Positions 19,492-26,362 of a stretch of DNA of 64,000 bases are shown piece by piece (position 1 is the first letter of the stretch; every line of letters begins with the position of its first letter). The DNA lies in assembly GCA_934365945.1 (NCBI GenBank), contig CAKRNE010000001.1, positions 62,001 to 126,000 of the forward strand, in the 5' to 3' direction. This DNA comes from an uncultured Agathobacter sp. Its GTDB lineage: Bacteria > Bacillota > Clostridia > Lachnospirales > Lachnospiraceae. The notes under the pieces were generated by a model. That model had not been told where the DNA came from, did no database searches, and was given only the letters and a program-made list of their open reading frames with translations. Position numbers and translations under genes: made by a program.

Positions 19492-19538
19492 GAGAAAGGA
19501 CCGCGATGTTACACGCGGTAACAACGCGATCCTTTCTC
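19492..19538. repeat. 47-bp near-perfect palindrome
   Basis: GAGAAAGGA, CGCG and TGTTAC are mirrored by GTAACA, CGCG and TCCTTTCTC around the loop ACGCG, with only single-base mismatches. The palindrome is directly followed by GAGGAG and a 12-codon frame (19552-19587). It could be a cruciform-forming repeat, a protein site or a structured leader. Confidence 0.7.
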
Positions 19539-19551
19539 GAGGAGTTTAGTT

Positions 19552-19587
19552 ATGAAAATGTTTATTAATAAAAAGGGAATAATGTAA
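19552..19587 (+). other. Possible 11-residue leader ORF after palindrome
   Basis: The frame reads MKMFINKKGIM and stop. GAGGAG lies 7 bases upstream at the ideal distance. No downstream co-directional gene starts before 20568 and murI is on the other strand, so a leader role is not supported by a target gene. It may be chance or a degraded gene start. Confidence 0.25.
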
Positions 19588-19665
19588 AAGGTTTTGTTCC
19601 TCTTACAAGAACAAGTATATGTGGTAATTATGTCCTAAGAATGTACGTTTTAAAAACATTTTATA

Positions 19666-19702
19666 AATTCTAAAAATATTATTTTATACTTTTTTTAGAA
19701 TT
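19666..19702 (-). terminator. AT-rich terminator after murI
   Basis: AATTCTAAAAA (19666-19676) and TTTTTAGAATT (19692-19702) form an 11-bp stem about 22 bases after the murI stop on the minus strand. The stem is AT-only apart from one pair, so its strength is uncertain. Confidence 0.5.
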
Positions 19703-19723
19703 GTAACATTCATGACACAATAT

Positions 19724-20500
19724 CTAAATTTCCTTGTTAAAAAGCTGTTTACATAACTGAATTTTAGCTTCATGCTGTTCGCCTGTCAGACTATTCTGAA
19801 ATTCTACAGTTCCAGCCCCTACATTTTCAGTCAATAAGTTTTTCTCTATCAGACGGCGCTTCATTTCACGTGCTGTGCCATTTCCACCATCAAACACGCG
19901 CACCTTATCTCCCAGCACATCCTGTATCATTTTTCGGACAAACGGATAATGTGTACAGCCCAGCACAACTGCATCTATCTCATCATGCGAATATGAATAC
20001 AAGAGCTCCTCGAGATACTGTCTCACATCATCGCCGTACAAGTCACCTCTCTCAACGAAATTCATAAGCCCCGGACACGGCAACGGAATAATCTCACCTA
20101 AGCTTTTGTATCTGTCCATGAGCTTTTTGAGCTTTTCCTCCCGGATAGTCATAGGTGTCGCCATCACAAGCACTGTCGGATTTTTCATAAAAAGCATAGC
20201 AGGCTTGACCGCCGGCTCTATTCCCACAATCGGAATATCTGGATATTTTTCTCTGAGTATACGGACAGACGCACTGGTTGCTGTATTGCAGGCCACCACA
20301 AGTCCCTTTGCGTGCTGCTCCTCAAGCAGCTGCCTTGCATGCTCAAGTGTCAGTGCACGAACCTGTTCTAAGGTTTTCGTGCCATATGGCGCATTGGCCG
20401 AATCTCCATAATATATAAAATCTTCATGTGGCATTACTTCCACCAGGTTTTTCAGGACACTGATTCCTCCGACTCCTGAATCAAAAACTGCGATTGGCAT
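19724..20500 (-). CDS. murI: Glutamate racemase
   Basis: MurI supplies D-glutamate for peptidoglycan by racemising L-glutamate. The 258-residue protein begins IAVFDSGVGGISVL, with YYGDSANAPYG near residue 31. It carries both catalytic cysteines, in VACNTATSAS (about residue 70) and VLGCTHYPF (about 182). AAAGGA lies upstream of the ATG. It is convergent with nth and divergent from the YvyF-like gene. Confidence 0.95.
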   Translation of the reverse strand: MPIAVFDSGVGGISVLKNLVEVMPHEDFIYYGDSANAPYGTKTLEQVRALTLEHARQLLEEQHAKGLVVACNTATSASVRILREKYPDIPIVGIEPAVKPAMLFMKNPTVLVMATPMTIREEKLKKLMDRYKSLGEIIPLPCPGLMNFVERGDLYGDDVRQYLEELLYSYSHDEIDAVVLGCTHYPFVRKMIQDVLGDKVRVFDGGNGTAREMKRRLIEKNLLTENVGAGTVEFQNSLTGEQHEAKIQLCKQLFNKEI

Positions 20501-20567
20501 TAGCCCACACTTCCTTTCTAATAGTAAATATGTTATACTGTTATTATATTTTTGGGAGGTAATATTT

Positions 20568-20984
20568 ATGGAACATTCTCAAAGTCTTTTTGACAACGTA
20601 AAGGTATGTGAGAACTGCAAGAGACCACTGCCTTATAACTATACAGAAGCTCTTTGTCCGCGCTGTCTTGATATGATGCTCTTCCGCGAGGTAAAGGAAT
20701 ATATCCGCACCCATGATGTCAATGAATATGACGTGGCACAGCATTTTAATATTCCTCTTCGGCAGGTAAAAAACTGGATAAAAGAAGGGCGTATCGAGTA
20801 TAAAACCACAGAAACCCGTTCCACCATCGAAGGTCTTCACTGTCAGCGCTGCGGTGCTCCTGTCAGCTTTGGTACCCTTTGTCCAAAGTGCCTTCGCCTG
20901 TTAAACGGCAGCAAAGGCTATGCCAAGGGTGTTGAAGCCGGTAAACAAAATTCAAAAATGTACCATTTAGAAGGAGAGGAGTAA
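20568..20984 (+). CDS. Zinc-ribbon/HTH protein, YvyF-like (flagellar operon protein family)
   Basis: The 138-residue protein has an N-terminal zinc ribbon (C-x2-C ... C-x2-C: VCENCKRPL, LCPRCL). A central MerR-like helix-turn-helix segment (EYDVAQHFNIPLRQVKNWIKEGRI) follows, then a second C-x2-C pair (CQRCGAPVSFGTLCPKC). The arrangement resembles the YvyF/TIGR03826 flagellar operon proteins. Here it stands alone, not beside flagellar genes. GGGAGG precedes the ATG. A role in flagellar regulation is inference by family only. Confidence 0.7.
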   Translation: MEHSQSLFDNVKVCENCKRPLPYNYTEALCPRCLDMMLFREVKEYIRTHDVNEYDVAQHFNIPLRQVKNWIKEGRIEYKTTETRSTIEGLHCQRCGAPVSFGTLCPKCLRLLNGSKGYAKGVEAGKQNSKMYHLEGEE

Positions 20985-21485
20985 TTACTCCTCTCTTCTT
21001 TTAACCTTTGTTCTGTATTTTTTCTCCACCTCTGTTAAGAACTTATCATCAAGCTCTGCTTTTATAAGTACATTCTCATCAGGCGATTTGATGATGATAT
21101 CGTAATAAGGTACATCTTTCTGTCCTGAGGTATAGTCTATTTTCTTGAGCTCATTTCCATTCTCGTAATTGTATACGCTTCTATCTCCTGCCGGTGCGAT
21201 TGCGGCTACAGACTCCATGCTGTATATTCCAAGACGCTTTCTGCGGCTCTTGTTTTTAATCTTGGCAAAACGCAGCTCTCCGTCAAAATATGAATACTCA
21301 AACTCAGTATTCTGTGCCATAATCATAAGATATGCTGCAAGTCCAAATACTACGGCAAATAAAATACCCGGTGCAAATCCGATGCAGATAGTCAGAAGAC
21401 TTATCGCCGCAAGAGCTACAAGCAGGTACGAAACAAATACCAGCGCCACATTTTTTTTACGCGCAATCAATGTAAATACTTCCAT
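20985..21485 (-). CDS. Membrane protein of unknown function (DUF6106-like)
   Basis: The 166-residue protein has two adjacent membrane helices (about residues 12-33 and 38-58, GFAPGILFAVVFGLAAYLMI). A cytosolic beta-rich domain follows (YSYFDGELRFAKIKNKSRRKR) and a basic end. The frame is open six codons upstream, but AAAGGAGA falls inside that extension, so the ATG at 21485 is the start. It ends one base after the stop of the convergent YvyF-like gene. It recalls Lachnospiraceae DUF6106 proteins, from memory. Confidence 0.65.
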   Translation of the reverse strand: MEVFTLIARKKNVALVFVSYLLVALAAISLLTICIGFAPGILFAVVFGLAAYLMIMAQNTEFEYSYFDGELRFAKIKNKSRRKRLGIYSMESVAAIAPAGDRSVYNYENGNELKKIDYTSGQKDVPYYDIIIKSPDENVLIKAELDDKFLTEVEKKYRTKVKRREE

Positions 21486-21616
21486 TATAATTCTCCTTTG
21501 CATATTGAAAATATATATCTTTATAATGATAACAGATTTTTGCCGTTTCGTATAGATTTTTTCATGGTTATAGGTTAAAATATTATAAAAATTTAGTGAA
21601 ATTTCGGAGGGTTAAG

Positions 21617-23656
21617 ATGCAATTTAACATAAAACTGCAAAATGATTTCAAAAACAATATAAGAAGGGAGTGGGCTTTGACCAACGGCCTTGGCGGATAC
21701 GCCGGCGGCTCAATCACAGGTGCAATAAACCGCACGCACCAGGGCTATCTGATCGCAAGTCTTCGCTCTCCTGTGCAAAGATATGTCTGCTTCTCAAAGA
21801 CAAACGAAAAAATAATCACAGGAAATCATACCTTCGACCTCTCAAGTGACCAGTTCAAGGGTGGATGCCACACAGACGGTATCCAATATATAAGCAATTT
21901 CACATATGACGGAACCATATGCTTTACATACGAAGCCGGTGACATTACCATTAAAAAACACATCGCACTGGCACAGGGAAGAAACCTTGCTGCCGTGGCA
22001 TACGATATTTGCAACAGGGGAGAGGCCTCTAAACTTTTGATCACGCCTCTTATGAACTTCCGTGAACACTCTGAAAGTTCCACCGTCGATTCATTAAAAT
22101 TCGAGGTTCAAAAGCAGGAGCACGGCTTTAGTCTCATCCCAAAAGCACAGGATGACCACTGTATCCGCATTGCTTTTTCAGGCGGAGAGCTTATGGAAAG
22201 AGACGACAAATATATCTGCGACCTTGAGGCTCAGACCGAGGTGGACAATGAAGTGCCCGGTCTTGACTGTGCATTTTGCCCATATGATGTGAGCGTGGAT
22301 ATCCCTGCCTCTGCTTCAATGCATTTTTCTGTATTGTGTGATATCGTACCGCTTGAAGCTAATAATGACAACGCAGGCTCAGATTGCGCCAAGGACCTTG
22401 TTTGTGACAGCGAAAGTGCTTTCGAAGTTGTGCGTGCACAGCTTGATTACACCGATGAGCTGATTAAAAGAAGCGGCTTCACTGATGACTTTGCCATAAA
22501 GCTCGCTGTGGCTGCCAACCAATTCATCGCATACAGACAGTCAACAGGCTATGACACTGTGCTCGCCGGGCTTCCTTGGTTCACTGACTGGGGCCGTGAC
22601 ACTATGATTTCATACACCGGTCTCACACTCTGCACCAGACGCTTTGAAAAGGCTCATGATATACTCCTGACCTTTGCCAAATACTGTAAGGACGGACTCA
22701 TCCCAAATATGTTCCCGGACAGCGGACTTAAGCCTCTCTACAATACTGTAGATGCATCACTGTGGTATTTTTATGCTGTCTACAAATATCTGGAATATGT
22801 GGACACCCCGGATGCCTATGAATTTATAAAGAAGGATATTTATCCTTGCTTAAAGGACATCATCTCCACCTACAAAAAAGGAACTGATTTTTCCATATAT
22901 ATGGACACGGACGGGCTCATTCACGCCGGAAGCGGACTCGACCAGGTCACATGGATGGATGTGCGTGTGGGCGACTGGGTTGCTACACCTCGTCACGGCA
23001 AGCCTGTCGAGATAAATGCACTTTGGTACAACGCACTTTGCACCATGGATATGCTGCAGGCTAAGTTTGGCGATAATGATGACAGCTACAGACAGCTTGC
23101 TTCACTCGTAAAGGATTCATTCAACAAGCGCTTCTGGAATGAAAACACAGGCTGCCTGTATGATGTGGTTGACGAGGATGACGATACTATCCGTCCAAAC
23201 CAGATTTATGCCGTAAGCCTGCCATTTACCATACTTGACAAGGAGCGTGAAAAAGCCATTGTGGATACGGTAATGGATAAGCTGTACGTGGGCTGCGGAC
23301 TGCGTTCACTTGATCCTGACCATAAGGATTACCATCCGATTTACATTGGCTCTCTATCAAAGCGTGACCACGCCTACCATCAGGGAACAGCCTGGGGCTT
23401 TCTGCTCGGCGCTTTTATCAGTGCCTATGTAAAGGTAAACGGCCGCACGAAGGCGACCGCTTTATGCGCTGACAAGCTGCTTGACCCTGTAAGGGAACAT
23501 CTGCTCAACAACTGTATCGGCTCAATATGCGAGATATTTGACGGCGATGCCCCGCACAACGGCCGTGGCTGCTATGCGCAGGCATGGAGCGTAGGTGAAG
23601 TGCTTCGCTGCTACTGCGAGGATGTACTGCCTATGCTCCCACAAGCTCGCTCATAA
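21617..23656 (+). CDS. Glycogen debranching enzyme, GH133 amylo-alpha-1,6-glucosidase
   Basis: The 679-residue protein combines an N-terminal glycogen-debranching N domain (LTNGLGGYAGGSITGAINR, the GH133 opening) with an (alpha/alpha)6 catalytic barrel. The barrel shows GLPWFTDWGRDTMIS near 324, GSGLDQVTWMDVRVGDWVATPRHG, and YHQGTAWGFLLGAF. It should hydrolyse alpha-1,6 branches of glycogen-type polymers in the cytoplasm. The start at 21617 follows GGAGGG; an upstream GTG in frame lacks a good site. Its 3' end overlaps the convergent flavin enzyme gene by 26 bases. Confidence 0.9.
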   Translation: MQFNIKLQNDFKNNIRREWALTNGLGGYAGGSITGAINRTHQGYLIASLRSPVQRYVCFSKTNEKIITGNHTFDLSSDQFKGGCHTDGIQYISNFTYDGTICFTYEAGDITIKKHIALAQGRNLAAVAYDICNRGEASKLLITPLMNFREHSESSTVDSLKFEVQKQEHGFSLIPKAQDDHCIRIAFSGGELMERDDKYICDLEAQTEVDNEVPGLDCAFCPYDVSVDIPASASMHFSVLCDIVPLEANNDNAGSDCAKDLVCDSESAFEVVRAQLDYTDELIKRSGFTDDFAIKLAVAANQFIAYRQSTGYDTVLAGLPWFTDWGRDTMISYTGLTLCTRRFEKAHDILLTFAKYCKDGLIPNMFPDSGLKPLYNTVDASLWYFYAVYKYLEYVDTPDAYEFIKKDIYPCLKDIISTYKKGTDFSIYMDTDGLIHAGSGLDQVTWMDVRVGDWVATPRHGKPVEINALWYNALCTMDMLQAKFGDNDDSYRQLASLVKDSFNKRFWNENTGCLYDVVDEDDDTIRPNQIYAVSLPFTILDKEREKAIVDTVMDKLYVGCGLRSLDPDHKDYHPIYIGSLSKRDHAYHQGTAWGFLLGAFISAYVKVNGRTKATALCADKLLDPVREHLLNNCIGSICEIFDGDAPHNGRGCYAQAWSVGEVLRCYCEDVLPMLPQARS

Positions 23657-24692
23657 GCTCATGAACCGTGGTCATTTGGTTTATGTGACCCACATTGGCT
23701 CCGCAGAACACCAGACCATTGTGCATATCTCCTTTAACCGCTGCAATCAGTGCCTTTGTAATACAGTAAGGCACTGCTGCAGGGTTACATTTCTCAAGAC
23801 AATTATAGCACCTTGTGATAGGCTGCTTTTCATTTTCCAATCCCCTGATAAACTCATTTCTGACAGCTCGCCCCGGCATTCCGACCGGGCTTTTTATAAT
23901 CTGCACATCAGACTCTTTCGCATCCAGATACGCCTGCTTGTAGGCATCCGATGCGTCACACTCCTTTGTTGCCACAAAACGGCTCGCAACCTGCACTCCG
24001 TCGGCTCCAAGCTCCATGCAGTGCATGACATCCTCGTGTGTAAACACTCCTCCCGCCACAATCACCGGAATGTGCTTTTTAAACTTCTCCTCATATGTCT
24101 TTGTACAGCTGATAATCTCCTTAATCTCGCTGTCATAATCCATATGCTTGATATCTGCAAGCTGCTCATTGGAAAAGCCCAGATGTCCGCCGGCCTTTGG
24201 TCCCTCGATAACAATAAAGTCTGCTGTGCGGTTGTATCTGTGTGCCCACATTTTAAGTATCAGATTCGCAGCTCTCTTTGAAGAGACAATCGGAGCAATC
24301 CTCGTATGTGACTTTTCATCAACAAGCTCAGGCAGCTCCATCGGAAGTCCTGCACCGCTTATAATAACATCAGCTCCTGCTTCAACCGCAGCCCGAACAT
24401 GCTCCTTGTAATGCTTTAAAGCCACCATGATATTGACACCGACCATTCCATGTCCACAGGCAAGCTCCTTCGCCCTCTTAATATGCTTCTTGATAGCAAT
24501 CAGATTAGCCTTCGCCTGGTCCTTTTCAAACTCCGGCTCCTCAAAACCAATCTGCGCGGTGGAAATCACACCTACTCCACCCTCCTTGGCAACAGCTCCT
24601 GCCAGCCTGCTAAGACTCACTCCAACTCCCATACCACCCTGTATAATGGGAAGCTTTGCAACCATATCTCCGATTCTCAGTTCTTTCAACAT
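23631..24692 (-). CDS. FMN-dependent nitronate monooxygenase / FabK-like oxidoreductase
   Basis: The 353-residue TIM-barrel flavoprotein matches the NPD/nitronate monooxygenase family: LPIIQGGMGVGVS near residue 14, ISGAGLPMELPE, VIEGPKAGGHLGF and VIVAGGVFTHEDV with LGADGVQVASRFVAT. It could oxidise nitronates or, as FabK does, reduce enoyl-ACP; the absence of fab genes nearby favours the former. The frame is open 29 codons upstream, but GGAGGT lies before the ATG at 24692. The C-terminus carries a cysteine cluster (CYNCLEKCNPAAVPYC) seen in clostridial members. Confidence 0.85.
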   Translation of the reverse strand: MLKELRIGDMVAKLPIIQGGMGVGVSLSRLAGAVAKEGGVGVISTAQIGFEEPEFEKDQAKANLIAIKKHIKRAKELACGHGMVGVNIMVALKHYKEHVRAAVEAGADVIISGAGLPMELPELVDEKSHTRIAPIVSSKRAANLILKMWAHRYNRTADFIVIEGPKAGGHLGFSNEQLADIKHMDYDSEIKEIISCTKTYEEKFKKHIPVIVAGGVFTHEDVMHCMELGADGVQVASRFVATKECDASDAYKQAYLDAKESDVQIIKSPVGMPGRAVRNEFIRGLENEKQPITRCYNCLEKCNPAAVPYCITKALIAAVKGDMHNGLVFCGANVGHINQMTTVHELMSELVGA

Positions 24693-24979
24693 AATATGTA
24701 CCTCCGAATTCCTGTATAAACTCATACATTCTATATTTCTGCTCCACATGCCTTTTTGCATCTGATGCTGTGGAAACACTAAAGCGCTTATACATATACA
24801 TTTTTGTTTTATATTTGATATTCAAATTATTTGATAATCAAACATATACACATGATAATCCTTTGCGGTATTCATGTCAAGGTAAAATTATATTATTTTC
24901 TATTTTATATGGTTTTTAATACTATGTTTCTTGTTTATTGTAACTATTCAGAACCATCCCACGCACATTCGCTAACCCG

Positions 24980-25033
24980 GTTACTGTTCACACCTAACAG
25001 TGTGACCGGCAACAATTACAGCCCATTTAAAAT
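24980..25033. repeat. Second copy of 54-bp repeat
   Basis: This stretch matches 15117-15170 at 51 of 54 positions, including the TCACAC-CTAACA-GTGTGA stem-loop. It lies just after a GTAACTATTCAGAACCA motif (24940-24956) and ends 25 bases before the tRNA promoter. The rest of the 24693-25106 gap is AT-rich, with no gene seen. Confidence 0.8.
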
Positions 25034-25058
25034 ACTCGTGATTTCTCGAAATTTTATA

Positions 25059-25087
25059 TTGACATCCACGTACAAATCGTGTAAAAT
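25059..25087 (+). promoter_or_regulatory. Sigma-A promoter of the tRNA-Phe/tRNA-Gly unit
   Basis: TTGACA (25059-25064), a 17-base spacer and TAAAAT (25082-25087) lie 20 bases before the first tRNA. The -35 box is a perfect consensus match. Confidence 0.85.
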
Positions 25088-25106
25088 ATTTTTTGTTGTG
25101 AGGCAA

Positions 25107-25179
<73 letters not shown>

Positions 25180-25205
25180 TTATACAACAAATTAAATATT
25201 CCTAT

Positions 25206-25276
25206 GCGGGTGTAGTTCAATGGTAGAACACCAGCCTTCCAAGCTGGATACGTGGGTTCGATTCCCATCACCCGCT
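25206..25276 (+). tRNA. tRNA-Gly (TCC)
   Basis: A 71-base cloverleaf: acceptor GCGGGTG/CACCCGC with discriminator T, anticodon loop CTTCCAA with anticodon TCC, and T-loop TTCGATT. It lies 26 bases after tRNA-Phe and is followed at once by a T-run that may end the transcript. Confidence 0.97.
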
Positions 25277-25353
25277 TTTTTGCTGCCCTTTTTTACGTAC
25301 TGTTCAGACGAAATCTCTGACAGTATTTTTTACATATGCCGCCAAACAAATAA

Positions 25354-25394
25354 AAAAGCCGATGCATCGTATTTAAACGAATGCATCGGCTTTT
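25354..25394. terminator. Bidirectional intrinsic terminator
   Basis: AAAAGCCGATGCAT (25354-25367) and ATGCATCGGCTTTT (25381-25394) form a 14-bp stem with T-runs on both strands. It lies between the tRNA unit on the plus strand and the DUF6465-like gene on the minus strand. Confidence 0.88.
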
Positions 25395-25439
25395 ATTTAC
25401 GCTTGATAATATGTATTTCTGATTATTGACTATATCTGA

Positions 25440-25925
25440 TTAGAATAAATCTACACGACCAGAAAACTTATCATTGATAACATAGTATGCAGAATACTCC
25501 TCAGGCTTGATGTAGATGTTAAGCTTTCTGATGAAACCTGCCTTATGTCCCTCTGCAACAAACTGAGCCTTAACACGCTCTTCAACAGATGCTGTGTCAA
25601 TCTCGCTGTTCTGGTACTGAACGATAATTTCAGGCTTTACAGGCTCTTTCTTTGCAGCCTTTGCAGCCTTTGTAGCTTTTGCTGTTGTCTTCTTAACAGT
25701 TTCCTTGACATCTGCCTTAACCTCAGCTGCTTTCTCAGCAACCTTCTCTGTTGTCTTCTCTACAGCCTTCTCAACCTTCTCAGTTGTCTTCTCTACGGCT
25801 TTTTCTACTTCATTCTTTACATCAGTCTTTGGCTCTGACACTACAGGTGCCTTTACTTCTTCTTTTTTTGCCTCAACCGGTGCTACTGCCTGCTTTGTTG
25901 TCTTTGAATTATTCTTTTTACGCAT
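25440..25925 (-). CDS. Lys/Ala/Glu-rich protein with DUF6465-like C-terminus
   Basis: This 161-residue protein has two parts. Residues 1-100 are a low-complexity KE/AV-rich region with EKAVEKTTEKV repeats, reminiscent of histone-H1-like or late-embryogenesis-type helices. A compact C-terminal domain follows (IIVQYQNSEIDTASVEERVK..., ending AYYVINDKFSGRVDLF). The C-terminal domain matches what I remember as DUF6465 of Lachnospiraceae. GAGGAGG precedes the ATG. It lies 23 bases after the HPr-like gene and may be co-transcribed with it. Function unknown. Confidence 0.75.
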   Translation of the reverse strand: MRKKNNSKTTKQAVAPVEAKKEEVKAPVVSEPKTDVKNEVEKAVEKTTEKVEKAVEKTTEKVAEKAAEVKADVKETVKKTTAKATKAAKAAKKEPVKPEIIVQYQNSEIDTASVEERVKAQFVAEGHKAGFIRKLNIYIKPEEYSAYYVINDKFSGRVDLF

Positions 25926-25948
25926 ACTATTTTCCTCCTCACGCGCAC

Positions 25949-26203
25949 TTATTCACATACTAAAAAGTTTTCAATTGCTACTAATGCTTCCTGCTCATCG
26001 TCACCCTTTGTAACGATATCAACATTCATTCCATCTGAAGGATTAAATGCCATAATTCCCATAATGCTCTTGGCATTAATCTTGCGGTTCTCGCTTTCCA
26101 ATGTAATCTCGCTGTCAAACTTGCACGCCACCTGAACAAGCTCTGCGATTGGATTGTCATGACCTTCAGATACTTTTGTTACGACAATACTTTTCTTACT
26201 CAT
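25949..26203 (-). CDS. HPr-like phosphocarrier with altered active-site loop
   Basis: The 84-residue protein has the full HPr fold length and the Ser46 region NAKSIMGIM (Ser46 in exact register), which is the HprK target. The active-site loop, normally G-L-H-A-R-P, reads GHDNP, so His15 is kept but Arg17 is replaced by Asn and the Leu is lost. Arg17 stabilises phospho-His15 in canonical HPr, so PTS phosphotransfer may be weak and a regulatory, Crh-like role is possible. Crh itself lacks His15, so this is a different variant. AAGGAGA precedes the ATG. Confidence 0.8.
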   Translation of the reverse strand: MSKKSIVVTKVSEGHDNPIAELVQVACKFDSEITLESENRKINAKSIMGIMAFNPSDGMNVDIVTKGDDEQEALVAIENFLVCE

Positions 26204-26362
26204 ACGTTCTCCTTAAAACTCTCGTTTAAACTAGTTTCATACCTATTTAATATAGCCCAATTGTATCAGCTTTTCAATGCTTTACCAGATTTCTGTTAAA
26301 CATTACCTAAGTGTATTACTTTTAATACAATAAAATGGGCATTTTTACAATAGTTTTTCGGT

